This document shows, piece by piece, positions 11,855 through 23,853 of a stretch of DNA of 64,000 nucleotides. The stretch's first letter is position 1. Each line of letters begins with the position of its first letter. Origin of the DNA: Omphalotus guepiniiformis (Eukaryota > Basidiomycota > Agaricomycetes > Agaricales > Omphalotaceae); assembly GCA_028554645.1 (NCBI GenBank), contig JAQOOI010000022.1:124001-188000 (forward strand), written 5' to 3'. The notes under the pieces were generated by a model that worked only from the letters and a program-made list of their open reading frames with translations, was not told the DNA's origin and ran no database searches. The position numbers and the translations under genes were made by a program.

Positions 11855-11889
11855 AGATATTTATTGCTACATATACCAATTCTATAACC

Positions 11890-12180
11890 GCTTCTTTCTG
11901 TGAGATTTTGCGCATATGAATGAATCATTCACAACATACCTAAGATTTAACAAGACTCCAGCTCACACTCATACGGGAAACTAAAATGGGATCCGTTTCC
12001 ACTTCGTAAGACATGAAGTTGACCAAGGGCTTGATTTCGATAAGGTGGTCGCTGTTCAACAGTATTTCAGTTTGGCGTCAGCCTGGACACGTGCAGCTTG
12101 AGGGCAGGCTTTGCCGCGAAGCAAGTCCGACTGTCCGAGCTCGGGTCGACCCATCACCACATTTTCTAATCTCCTCAACC
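11890..12180. repeat. Duplicated 3' flank of chitosanase 3
   Basis: This is the counterpart of 4511-4790 with blocks in the same order. It ends near TCCTCAACCAGCTGAG, where paralogue 1 has TCCTCAACCTGTGCGGAGCTCAGCTGA. Past that point the two flanks diverge. The remaining stretch 12181-12497 holds no gene I can see. Confidence 0.7.
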
Positions 12181-12497
12181 AGCTGAGCGACATTAACCAC
12201 AGAAACCTCAACAAATTTAATGCATGGCCGTAAGAAGAACCTCTCTGCTTCTCCGTGACTGTAATCGGTGCAGTCTTAACTACATCGCCAAAGAAACGAG
12301 TAGCGTTCAGAGATAAGTTAAGATCGTCATTGCTTCCACACTGGAGAAGGGTGCAGCGCGCCGACCGACTCAACTGTAAGCGAATGAAGAGCGCCAGTAT
12401 TTGTGCCATTCGCCTAGTCGACTCTTTGACACAAAGACAGGATGTGGTGACAAGATGTGGTAGAACATCATGAACAATTTCTGTATCTCAAACCTCC

Positions 12498-13843
12498 TTA
12501 AACCCTTCCTTTCTCAGTCCCCCTACTAGCCAACCACGTCTCAGGACCCTAGAACGAAAAAATCTCAATCAAACTCATCCTAACAAGAAGACATACGCAA
12601 ACACACTCACCGTTCTATTCTTAATTCTTTGATTCTTAATCCGCCTATTAAACCATTCGTACGCCGTAACCCCAGTATCAAAGTTCTTATCCGCATTGTT
12701 TTTCACAGCTTCCGCAATTAACGGACTTTCATCATCCAATGCACGAAGAACTACAGAGTTGCCGGGACGAGTGAAATATACTTGAGACCAGCGTTCGAGT
12801 GATGCTTGCGCACCAGGAGGAGCGCTACGGAGCGCTGACGAGTCAGGAAACGTCGATGCGCAGTTCACAGATATGGCTTACACGACACGATGGATATTAG
12901 AGTGGAGAATTCCACCACTGAAAACGGCCAATGCATCACCCACATTACAGATTGCATGTCCTGGGAGAGGCTAGAGAACTCATTTTGAGAAATCGCCAGG
13001 GTTATGGAACGAAGAAAGCAAGAACTCACCTTGACGTATTGCCACTGGTCAACCCCAGGCGGCAGGACCTGAAGACCTCCAAGTCGATTATGCAGAAAAC
13101 TCAAAGAACCGAAATCAGTGTGAGCACCGATGGCCATTCGTTCAGCAGGAAATCCCGGTGGTGCTTTGATAGTTCGCGCTTCACTAGCACTGTACTCCTC
13201 GACACTATGGCGTTGAGCCAACGAGCCAGCAGGTAGTCCAAGCTTTGCATTGAAAACCCCGAGAAGTGTATCATTTATTTCGACAGACTTCTTCACGAAA
13301 GGAATTATCGTAGATTGCATTCGCTCGTTCACTGTGGATGGATAGGAACGGCGAGCTTGTTTAGGCCATGCCAAAGCGTCGTCCTTGGCAATGTTGATGA
13401 ATTCGATGGTGTCTAGCGCACCAGAGGCGTCTACGGCGTTAGCTCCGGCTGCCTTGTAGCTGGCAAGAAATTCCTTGTAAGAGGCATGTCATTCTGGAGT
13501 TAAGTACCACATAGCCGAACGACGATCCTTCATCACCCTGCTCGTACTTCATCTTCTCTTCTAAAGGCAACTTCATCGTCTCCTCTCCCATATCAAACAT
13601 GCCATTGACTTCACCATCAGCACCATGGTTCTTCAAGCTAAACGCGACATATCAGTACACCTGAGTATACATCTTCGGCGAGACAGATGAGAAGACTCAC
13701 TACCAAAAACCAAGGGTTGTCGCAGCCGACCAAAGGCGATCAATTTCATCCTTATCGCCTTGTTTTATGAGTTCATAATCGATGACGAGGAGAGGGTGGG
13801 TTGGGACGTCTGTAGGGAAAGCGGGAAAAGCTGGTACAGGCAT
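12498..13843 (-). CDS. 2-oxoglutarate/Fe(II)-dependent oxygenase, paralogue A
   Basis: Reading the minus strand, exons 13843-13701, 13637-13511, 13473-13030, 12970-12882, 12824-12611 and 12548-12498 give 355 residues. The isopenicillin-N-synthase-like fold is recognised by an N-terminal DIOX_N type segment (FPTDVPTHPLLVIDY ... LGFWYLKNHG), the iron-binding HTD (about H208, D210) in IGAHTDFGSLSFL, and HSNIHRV (H265 plus Arg for 2-oxoglutarate). Members hydroxylate or desaturate small molecules; the substrate is unknown. Four of five introns align with paralogue B. The second does not: the expected donor is changed and the only in-frame GT-AG choice is a 34-37 bp intron adding a few residues (EFLAS), so this copy may be mis-spliced or weakened. 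Confidence 0.8.
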
Positions 13844-14767
13844 GGGAAATGTAGTGAAGGATGTATATCGCTACACTCCCATTTATAAAGTGAGACCCGG
13901 CGGACATTTAATCGTCATCTAACCAAGGTATGCAAGTCAATGTCCGGTGAAAATACCGCGACTATATTTCATCGATTTCATCACTTACCAGAAGAGTGTC
14001 TTTCAGGCTTGACACTTGGAAGCTTATTGCGTTTCGCCACCTGGACACCTTGAATTTCGTGAGTTTGAAGGCCCATGGTCGTTATCTCTTGGTACATACA
14101 TCGTCCTCACGGTGGTGTGGAGAATGATGTCTTGCCGTTCTCATGACCAGACCTAACATCAAAGCAATTAAATAGATTTAACGTTTCTTGAAATCAGAGA
14201 ATTAAATCAGAGACTGACGATTTCGGATGATAGTCATCAATGTTAACATGGTCTCTTCAGTTGTTGGCGATACACGACTTTTGGAAAGAGGAAGGCTGGC
14301 GGTTCAAAAAATGCGAAGTTGACATTTTAGCTGCAATGCAAGGAGTATCAATGTCGAAGCGCGAGATTCGGAGGGAGACTCCGGCATCGTCCATTTCAAT
14401 CTCCGTCGCTCTCGGCAGAGGTTCTCCAAGCAGAGAGACCCCACATTTTGCATTCGTCGGCGCTTGAAACGTTTACACTCCGCAACGAGTGCGTTGTTCA
14501 ATTCTTGATCTCTTGTCCGACATCCTTTGACTCGCCAATAGACAATATACGGCCTTCATATTGCTATCGGAATACCTCTAGACCTACGACCAGCGGCAGA
14601 CGGCATAAAAGGTCATTTATGGGCGAACATACCCACAGAATAATCTGGTGACCAAGTTGTCTTAGGAGAAATTTCCTCATCCGAGGATAGATGTGAAACC
14701 GTATAAAAACAGTTCCGTTAAGCTCACGATTCGCTGCTTCTAGTATCCAAGAGTGTTGGAAGCAACT
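13844..14767. promoter_or_regulatory. Shared upstream region of the divergent oxygenase pair
   Basis: About 920 bp separate the two start codons. A TTTATAAA sequence at 13882-13889 lies about 40 bp upstream of paralogue A's ATG, and TATAAAA at 14702-14708 lies 60 bp upstream of paralogue B's ATG. No protein-like frame or obvious dyad operator was found between them. Such head-to-head paralogues may share control, but this is inference. Confidence 0.4.
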
Positions 14768-16121
14768 ATGCCAGTTCCTGTATTACCACCCTTCCCAACT
14801 GACGTCCCTACCCACCCGCTACTTGTCATCGATTATGCTTTGGTGAAGGCGAATGATGAGCAGGAAATCGAGCGTCTTTGGAAGGCAGCTACGTCTCTTG
14901 GGTTTTGGTAGTAAGTCATTCAAAGAACTCTTATCTCGTATGAACACCGTACGAGCTGATTTTTGTGCAGTTTGAGCAACCATGGTGTAGATGAAGAAGT
15001 GAATGGTATGTTTGATATGGGAGCAGAGACTATGAAACTTCCCTTGGATGAGAAGATGAAATTCGACCAAGGAAGCGATGGTGTATCTTTTGGGTCAGTC
15101 ACTTGTCAACCTGAGTTGTGCTGACTCCTCACATCTCGACTTCCATGATGTAGATACAAAGCTGTCGGAGCGAGTGCCGTCGATGCCTCAGGATTGGGAG
15201 ACACCGTCGAATGGATCAACATCGCCAAAGACGATGCTCTCGCTTGGCCCAAACAAGCCCGACGTGCATACCCTTCAACCGTCAACACCGTCATGGAGTC
15301 AACCGTAATACCTTTCGTACAGAAATCCCTCGAGATAAACGATACATTCCTCGCTATCTTTAACGATAAGCTAGGTTTACCTGAAGGTTCCTTACTCAGG
15401 CAACATTCGAGAGACGAATTTAGCGGGTGTGAAGCTAGAACTATTAAAAGCCCTCCTGGACATCACAAGGATCGTATGGCTATCGGCGCTCATACTGATT
15501 TTGGATCCCTGAGTTTTCTTCATAATCGATTGGGGGGATTGCAAGTGCTTCCGCCTGGAGTGGATGAATGGCAATATGTAAAGGTATGGTCAAATACCTG
15601 CTTGGTACAAACAAACGAGATTACCATGTATGATGGTTTCAGCCGCTCCCTGGGCACGCTATATGTAACATCGGAGATGCTCTTGCACTCTTCAGTGGAG
15701 GTATCCTTCACTCAAACATCCATCGAGTTGTGTATGTATTCCTTCCCTCCTTTGCGTATCAGCATATATTCATTAATAATAACCATAGACCACCCCCTGG
15801 TGCGCAAGCGGCTCACGAACGATGGTCTCTCGTCTTCTTCAAACGTCCAGGCGACACCATCCTTCTTCGTGCTTTAGTGGACGAAAGCCCGATGATAGCT
15901 GAAGCTGTTAAGAACTCTCCTGGTCAGAACTTTGAACCTGGTGAGACGGCGGAGGAATGGTTTAGGAGAAGAGTGAAGTATCAGAGAGTCAAGAACCGAA
16001 AGGTGTGTGTACAATACGAGATCATACGCGCTGTCATTGTATCGATGTTGAACGTTATTCGCCTCGATAGGGACCCGAGACGTGGCTTGCAAGCAGAGGT
16101 ACCGAACAAGGCCGAGTGTAA
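14768..16121 (+). CDS. 2-oxoglutarate/Fe(II)-dependent oxygenase, paralogue B
   Basis: Exons 14768-14910, 14971-15093, 15154-15583, 15643-15731, 15789-16002 and 16071-16121 give 349 residues, every junction GT-AG and in phase. Iron ligands are H202, D204 (GAHTDFGSLSFL) and H259 (GGILHSNIHRV), spaced 55-57 residues as in the isopenicillin-N-synthase superfamily; R260 is placed to bind the co-substrate. The N-terminal half has the DIOX_N look (LVIDYALVKANDEQEIERLWKAATSLGFWYLSNHG). The exon lengths 143, 89, 214 and 51 are identical in paralogue A, proving common origin by inverted duplication. No signal peptide, so cytosolic. Substrate unknown; nothing nearby fixes a pathway. Confidence 0.9.
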
Positions 16122-17198
16122 TATTGATGTGGGACCGTGGCCTCCGACTACAGTACCCCGCAATATGAATCCGTGTGTATATATATCAAGAGTTCCCGAG
16201 TTCCATTCCCTTCTCGGATTCAGTTCGACGCTGTGATTGGATCACTGTCCTCCCTTCCTTCTGTTTCCTTGCTACTGAAAGCAAGCCAGGGTCAAGCATA
16301 CTGAGTAGTACTTTGCGAATCTCCAGAGAGGACTCTGGCTCTGAGTTGCGCTAGTGCCGTGAGGTGCCGTGCCGCGGCTCGGCAACCTTGATCACGTGCT
16401 TTTGCTCACCCCATTCGGCAATCCCGGCCCGACTCGTTCTTCTTTTCCATCCTCGAAGTTCTTCTGACGGTGGTGCGGGTTCTTGGAGTTCAGATTGACA
16501 AATACCCGCTATCCTACAAAGACAACTTCCTACCGTTGAGTCTCCTCGGAGTTCGTATGAAAGTAAAGGCTTTGGCTTTTCACTTATAAAAGCTTAAATC
16601 TTGAGCCCTACATCGATTAATGCTGGCGGCCGTGGACCAGCGTGGACCGTACTTACTGGTAAGTAAGGGTTTTCAGTTGTTGTTTCCGCAGCTTCCATTG
16701 CCAAACGCTTTAGAAAAGAGCAAAACATACCGAGAAACAGTTAGTTGGCATTTAGGAATGCTAGTATCCTATCTCGTGCACTTCGTTGCAATGTACACCT
16801 TTTGACGAAGGCCCAGTCACTGCCCTGTCACCAACAACGACGAGTCACGAAGTTGTCAGTTTTGCCTCGTGCCTAATGTGCAACGGTGACATACACTGCT
16901 GCCCATCGAGCTTTCCTTGTCATTGATCCTTTCTCCGAGGCTGAACTATAAATATTTCCAGCGCAGTCTGTTATCAAATAGGTACGGATTGACTGCGCCT
17001 CGGCCGGTGAAACGGAGGGGAGCGGGGGTGGGTGTATAAAGAAAAGTTCATTATGTGACAGCAAAACCCTTTTTACATCATTGCCTTTCTTCTTCGACTG
17101 ACAGTCCGGGCTACTTGCTGTTAGCCTATTACCCACTTCTTTCGTTTTTTCCTTCACGTTCTCTGTTTTTGATATCTACTGTACACGTCTCTGCTCTC
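16122..17198. other. Intergenic stretch
   Basis: No gene supported. The segment has pyrimidine-rich stretches just before the next gene (17130-17190), typical of fungal core promoters, but no clear TATA box. Confidence 0.45.
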
Positions 17199-20100
17199 AT
17201 GGTGTACCCTTCAGATAGCCCAGGGGATATAGCTTCGACTACGCACTTGCTTCGTTCGAGTTTGCTTTCGAATGTACCTAGTGAGGTGAGTTCCTAGTTC
17301 GTTTTTTTTTCTTGTCTACGCAACACTGTATGATTCTTCTCATCCTTCCTTCAAGCAACGATATTCTTCAGGCCCTATGGGCTCGAGATATTCCTCAATT
17401 TCCGACAAGGCAAGCACTGCTCACTCGCATCTATTCTTATCCCATCCTCATCCGTCAACTTTCGTAATCTATTTTAGTTCTCGCTCTCACCCGATCCCCG
17501 ACAATGGGGATCAAATCTATCACCAAATATTGCAGAAGACGATGACTATCTTCACAATCCTGATGTACGCAGCGGAAAAGTAGTTGATCATGAGACGTTT
17601 GTGTTTTCAGGAAGGGGTCTAGGGAATATGGGGTGTCTTAGTATTATGGCACTTGCTCTTGCGATGTTGTTGTGAGTACCAATCCCTGATTTGTTGTGAA
17701 AGTTTTACTTAACTTGACTTACACGTTACTATTTTTATTTCAACCCCGCGATCAGTATTGGGTATCCAGTTCTTACTTATGTCCAAACTCACGCAACGAG
17801 CGCTGCGATAGTGAATACCAACCGAGTTAATGGGAGCGGTCAGGTCAATTCCCTTCCCTTCCTTCCTTTCTTTCTTTGAACATTCATTCCCTTCCCTTCC
17901 CCCAAGAATTTGCCATGCTGAATCAATGTGGGTTTACAGGTCCCTGACATCGGGAACTTCGGCCTCATTGATCAAGATACACCCGATGACGCTTATACTA
18001 TGACTTCCCTTCGAGATGGGTCTTCGTGGCAACTGGTTTTCTCGGACGAGTTCAATACCGATGGAAGAACGTTCTATCCTGGAGATGACCCGTATTGGGA
18101 GGTGAGTCATCGTGCTTGGATGAACTGGCAATACCTTCTCATAGTGAGACGGTTTGATAGGCAGGTTCGTCTACACTCTCGTTGTTGCACACCGGTTTCA
18201 GTATATTCATACTTGATTCTACTGCGAAGTCGATCTGCATTATTGGGTATGTGAAGTCTTTTCCAACCTCTTGTTTATCGTTTCTCATTTGAGGGTCATC
18301 GTATTGGCAAACTAATAACTTGGAGTGGTATGATCCCGCTGCGATCACCACTGCCAACGGATCACTTGTCATAACTTTCGAGCAAAAGGAGACGCATGAT
18401 TTGAACTACCAAGGGGGTAAGTAATTGTCGTAATTCTACCGTTTTTCCAAGTTAGGCTGTTAATGCTTTCGCTTTTCACGTAGGAATGATGTCGACATGG
18501 TACATCCTTTCACACTGGTGATATGACCTTGCTATTGACTCGTACTCACATTTTTCCTCGTTAAAGGAACAAGTTCTGTTTCACTGGAGGCTACTTTGAG
18601 GCAAGTGTGATGTTACCGGGGATAAATAATGTACGTATACGTATCTACACACCTTCCTTCCATTGTTGTTGGGAACCGATTTGTCGCTGAACCCATCGAC
18701 ATTTAGGTTGTCGGGATGTGAGCGACGGACAACTGAAATCAACATCCGATTGAATTTTCTGACCAGTCCTTTTCCTCTCTTACTTATAACAGGGTACGTC
18801 TCCAAAACCCACACTCACATACGTATACTTACTTTTCCTTTTCTCTTCACACGAACCCAGTGGCCAGCAGTCTGGACATTAGGCAACCTCGGTAGAGCCG
18901 GGTACGGCGCAAGTCTAGACGGACTAGTAAGTCACACTAAACTCCCACCTAATACCTCATTCATTAATTACTTGATTTTTTCGACTTACCAAGTGGCCAT
19001 ATACATACGACGCCTGCGACGTCGGTACAGCCCCAAACCAAACTAAAAATGGTCTCCCCGAAGCCGCAACGGTCGACGGATACGAAAGTTCAGATTTCGC
19101 TTTATCGTATTTACCTGGTCAGAGACTTTCGAGGTGTACTTGTTCTGGGGAGAGTCATCCGGGACCTATGCATTCTGATGGGACGTATGTTGGGAGGGCG
19201 GCTCCTGAGATTGATATGTTTGAGGCGCAGGTGAGGGTCTTGAAACTCCGAGGATGTGTGTATTTGTGTGACTCAGTTGAGCGGTGTTTTGTGTGTGATG
19301 GTAGATCACGGATGATTCGGGTCAGGTATCTCAATCTGCGCAATGGGCGGTAAGTACTCCCCCTACCCATATCCAACTCTTACATCGCCGCAAGCAAACC
19401 ACTGATATGTATTTTCATGATTCATAAGCCATTCAACGATGGATACGTATGGTTGAACACCTCCGAGAATCTAATCATATACAACTCTACTGGATCCGTA
19501 TTAAACTCGTATATCGGGGGTGATACACAACAAGCTACTTCGGTCGTGACGGAGACTAATCAGAGTTGTTATGAGTTGGCGGATAGTCCGTGTTATTCTG
19601 TTTATGGATTTGAGGTGGGTTTAGTTCCCGCCGTTTAGGATGGTATGATTGTGTGTGCTGACGCTCTTGGTCGTGTGTATGTAGTATAAACCTGGTGAGT
19701 CCCGATGTTTGGTTGTAGTGTCTTGAAGCGAGAAGAATAACTTGGGCGACTCGATGTTAGGGTATGACGATGCGGTGAGTGAACCCACCCCTCTGATGAT
19801 CAAGTTTATCCATCGATACTCACTTTTCACGTCTCATACTACAGTACATAACATGGGTATCCGACGGAAAAGAAGCATGGACTATAAACGCCGCAGGCTT
19901 AGGAGCAGACACCGTAACAGAAATATCTGCTAGGCCTATTCCCCAAGAACCAATGGTAAGTCACCCTGGGTACTTTTACATATCCCATTTCCCTATTTCA
20001 CCGTGACTTTGTCTTTGTCTTTGCGCACCAAGTATTGAACGGTCCCATTCTCTTTCGCTTAGTACCTCATCATGAACCTGGGAATGTCAACCAATTTCGG

Positions 20101-20496
20101 ACAAGTCGACCTCGAACATCTAACTTTCCCGAATCACCTACGTGTAGACTATATTAGGGTTTATCAAGATCCAAGTAATATCAATATAGGTTGTGATCCT
20201 GTGGGTTTTCCTACGGCGGATTATATTAATACGTGCGTATCTTCCCACTCTCCCTCACCTTTCTTATCTTTCGTTGCATTGCTTTTTTCTCTCCCCTCGA
20301 TTTGTTTTCGTTACTTGAGACTCGGAAGGGATGTACTAACTTTAACCAATACGCCGATTCGATTGCGTTTTCGCGTTTTGGTTCTCACAGGTACATCGAA
20401 GCGTATACCAATCCAAATCTTACGACGTGGGTGGACGATTATAAACAGCCGTGGCCTGTAAATTCGTACGTTGATACTTGCCCATCGACGTCCTAG
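17199..20496 (+). CDS. SKN1/KRE6-family beta-glucan synthesis protein (GH16 fold)
   Basis: I join 21 exons to 589 residues. An N-terminal cytosolic part carries DKFSLSPDPRQWGSNLSPN, then one membrane segment (LSIMALALAMLLFIGYPVLTYV), making a type II membrane protein, then a lumenal GH16-like domain with [56 protein letters not shown] and the GH16 motif EIDMFE (E369, D371, E374). The family acts in beta-1,6-glucan formation in the secretory path. Unusual gene structure: exon 2 ends in a GC donor (17409/17410); exon 6 is 4 nt (18161-18164); exon 12 is 1 nt (18793); others are 16 (18484-18499), 11 (18707-18717), 10 (19685-19694) and 14 nt (19761-19774). The junction at 18247-18293 is uncertain: GT-AG splicing there inserts about six residues relative to the family. 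Confidence 0.9.
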
Positions 20497-21451
20497 GCGT
20501 CGTGAGGTATGGAGCAGTGTATAGTTTTTTGATCCACAGTGGGGAATGGACCTTTTGGGGAGTTGAAAGAGACTTGAGACTCGAAAACGAACCTTTGTAA
20601 CCTTACTTACCTTGGTGTGTATAGTAAGTGTACAGAAAATAATTCGGTATCTGATTGTGTAGATACATACTTATGTAGGGTGTAGACCTTTACATACGAT
20701 TGATTGGGGCGGTTGCATCAGCGCCAGCTGAGCCAGCAGACTCCGTATTGACGGGTACAGTGCGGGGCTGCTGTGGAAACTTGTCTACATAGAGTTGGTA
20801 CTATATATATACTAAATGTACCATTGACAGTCGGGGTTACACAATCACATATTTTTAGCCACGATTTAACGACGACAGGAGTCTCAGAGTATCCTTCCGA
20901 ACATCCTACACATGCAGAGGTAGCAACCCGGCAAAGAACTCGAACTTTCATGCTGGCTCACTGGGACCTGGACCATGATACATCACGCTTTGATCAGTCA
21001 CCCGGCCGACGTACAGAACCATTGATGTATGAATGGAAATTGTTGGAAATGGCTGTTTCGCTAGCCTCAGTGCAATCCGGTGTCCTGTCAAAATGATACC
21101 TTTCAAGGTAAATTATCATTACTGTACTGCGGTCCTGGGAGGTAGTACTGCTATTTACTTACCTTGACTAGTTGAGCGGCCAAGGAAAGGTCAAGGGCTT
21201 CAGACGACAACAGCAGATACATTTTGTATACTCGAATGCAGGCCGCCACAAACGACATGATAGTAAACTTATCGTCACATTCGCTGAACCATTCTCCCTT
21301 TCTGTCATTTGATATGCGGGAAAAACTCTGTGATCTTATTATAGACAAGGAAATGAATGATCTATTTTTTCTTCCACTCTCCTTTGTACTTTTATCTTGT
21401 AAAATTCCCACTTGTAATTCCTTTTCTTTCTCTGTAAAACTTCACCTAGGG
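20497..21451. other. Intergenic stretch
   Basis: No convincing gene. Open frames on either strand (for example 20773-21096 plus, 21151-21411 minus) lack domain-like composition and flanking splice sites. Confidence 0.45.
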
Positions 21452-23336
21452 ATGCAGCGCGTTTGGTCGATGTATCTCGAAGGAATACATGGTGGCCGGC
21501 GTACGCCGACGCCGAATGCACGGTCCGCAACGCCGACACCGAGCATCACTCCGGTAAGTCTCCCAGCAATTTTAATTTACGCAACCCCCTCTTGTTGGCA
21601 GTGGCCACTACGTTTTATTTCCCCACTGTCGACATTGGAATAACTGAAATATTTACCTCAATTCGGGTTCAATTGTAGTCGGAATTGGACAAGATGAACT
21701 TGAACTCGTAAGTCTATCATAGTATTATTATACTTTTTTCGGTCGTTCCCCGCATACATCCACTTCTATTCAGTCCACGTTCCGTTGATCACTGTCTTCT
21801 CCTCCGTGTTGTGGCCGTAGATTTTGGCCTTTTGGGGTGTATGTTACGTTGATCGGGCGTTTACGCTGACCATATCTTCCGTTCTCCCGTTTTGACAGCG
21901 GACGCAACTCAAGTCTGTCGCAGGCTGCTTCCACTAGCTACATGCTCGCCGACATGCACAGCAACAACAACAGCGGGCCTCTTACCCCGCCCAATGCGCC
22001 TTTCGCTGGAGGAGCTGGTGGGAGCTTGTCGTCAAGACCAGAGTCATTCCCAAATTCCACGTCAGGCAGTATATCGAATTTGTCTCTCTCGGTCAACTAT
22101 GCACCATCCAAGTTTTCTGGAGCGCTACTTGCGCCTGGCGGGCCTAGGAGAAGGAAGGGCGGTAAAGGCGCCGCTGGCTTGGATGGGATGGTGCCTAAGG
22201 CTGGTGGAGGCATAGAGGCGTTCAGGACTGGCGAGGCGAGGTTGCCTGGCCAGGCTGATGAAGATTACGATGGCGTTTCTGGGGGTTGGTTTGGGGGTGG
22301 CGGCAAGAGGAAAGCAGGAAGGAAGTTGAGGTGGAATAAGTTCAAGTGGGCTTTGTTCATCACCAATACGATAGTAAGATTTTTCAGATCTTCAATCTTT
22401 TTTCTTTCTAACCACCTTCGTTCGTTTAGTTCTCTGTATATTCTCTCACTGCTCTCATTTTCTGTCTCCTCACCTGGTTCGACGTCTGGCAACACGCCGA
22501 TATCGTGCGAGTGGGCAACCGTCCCGAATTGATTTTTTCCACCTTCGCTGCTTCTCTCGGGATCTTCACCTCTCTCATTGGCTACGCTGGTATCCTCCTT
22601 AACAACCGCTCCTTCCTCGCCGTCTACACCTTCCTCTGCTGGATTACCTTCGCCTTTCTCGTCGTTCCCGGTTACCTAACGTACAAACGCCGCACATTCA
22701 ACCTCGAAGGCAAGATTAACGCCGAATGGTCCCGGAGCCTCGGCGCGGAAGGTAGACTGAGGATACAAAACAAGCTCGAATGCTGCGGGTACTTTTCTCC
22801 CTTCATCGAGGCCACTATATCGCAGACGTGTTATGCGAGGTCGGTGTTGCCTGGGTGTAAGTTGAGGTATCTCGATTTTGAGAGGCTGGTGTTGCGGAGG
22901 TGGTATACGGTGGATTTTGCGTTGGTGCCACTGCATATTGCGGTCATTCTTAGTGGACTTCTATGCTCGAACCATGTGACGTACAGATTTGGGAAGGGGA
23001 TGACGCCCAAGGCTTATAGGTTGAGTATGAGTAGTATGGCTGTTATCATGGATAACTACGCTACGTGAGTCCCCCCGAATATCCTCGTTCTTGCTCACAG
23101 CCACTAACAATACGTGTATCTTCTTTCACAAAAGTCAACTGGCAGAACAGTACGGACAAGATATCGCCTCGAGCTTTGTCGCTCGTTCAAAGACCGACAG
23201 CTTGGGGTATACGTCTGGGAAAGATTTCGTTAGTGGGATGACGAATATGCCGTATGCTGAGAGAGAAGCTGCTGCGGGAGGTACACATCAGAAGTATGAT
23301 TCTCTTGGGTCGAGAGCGCCTGATACGCCGACTTGA
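21452..23336 (+). CDS. Tetraspanin
   Basis: Exons 21452-21553, 21679-21707, 21899-22373, 22430-23064 and 23135-23336 give 480 residues. A long, Ser/Gly/Pro-rich cytosolic head (about 200 residues) precedes four membrane segments: FSVYSLTALIFCLLTWF, ELIFSTFAASLGIFTSLIGYAGILL, FLAVYTFLCWITFAFLVVPGYL and FALVPLHIAVILSGLLCSNHV. Between the third and fourth lies the large extracellular loop with the diagnostic CCG (KLECCGYFSPF) and two further Cys (TCYARS, PGCKL). The C-terminal tail is about 70 residues. Fungal tetraspanins organise membrane domains, in some plant pathogens for appressorium function; the role here is not known. The extended N-terminus is longer than in animal tetraspanins but common in basidiomycete forms. 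Confidence 0.88.
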
Positions 23337-23587
23337 GATGAGATGACAGCTTTGTGTCACTGTCTGTGTGTGTGTGTTGATGGGATAGGACAGTCGTTCG
23401 TTTTGTCTTACTTTCTCTTTTTTTCTCCGTCTCGAGCTACGTTTTTTTATATTAATATCCGAATCCGAATCCGAATCCAATGCCTCTGTGATCGTATGAA
23501 TTTAGCTCTTTTTATCAGTATTAGCGGACTCTTTTTTTGTTTAGAGATATAATATATCTCCCCTCCTTCAGGTTCCCTACACTATGT

Positions 23588-23800
23588 CTATTGGATGCTA
23601 TCAAAAACAAATCTCCTGCACAACTACATCCCCCTGCCTAAGACTGTTATCATGCTGCATCTTGGGAAGAAGAGGAACCTGGCGTGTTTTCTGTATCTCC
23701 AATCCTTTATCCCCAAAATACCTCTCACTCTCAAAATCCCAACTATTATTACCCGCCAGAATCCTATCTCATTTATACAAATACTTTCCAACTTTTCAAG
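23588..23800 (-). pseudogene. Tandem fragment of a terpene synthase 3' end
   Basis: This segment repeats 23854-24050 at an offset of 266 bp: the shared words include TATTGGATGCTATCAAAAA, CTCCTGCACAACTACATCC, GCATCTTGGGAAGAAGAGG and ATCCCCAAAATACCTC. It encodes only the C-terminal tail of the synthase on the minus strand and has its own indel near the WP motif, so it is a dead partial copy. Confidence 0.8.
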
Positions 23801-23853
23801 AAACAAATCAATCAAAAGATATATTACAAGGTTAGACAACAACAAACTACAGC

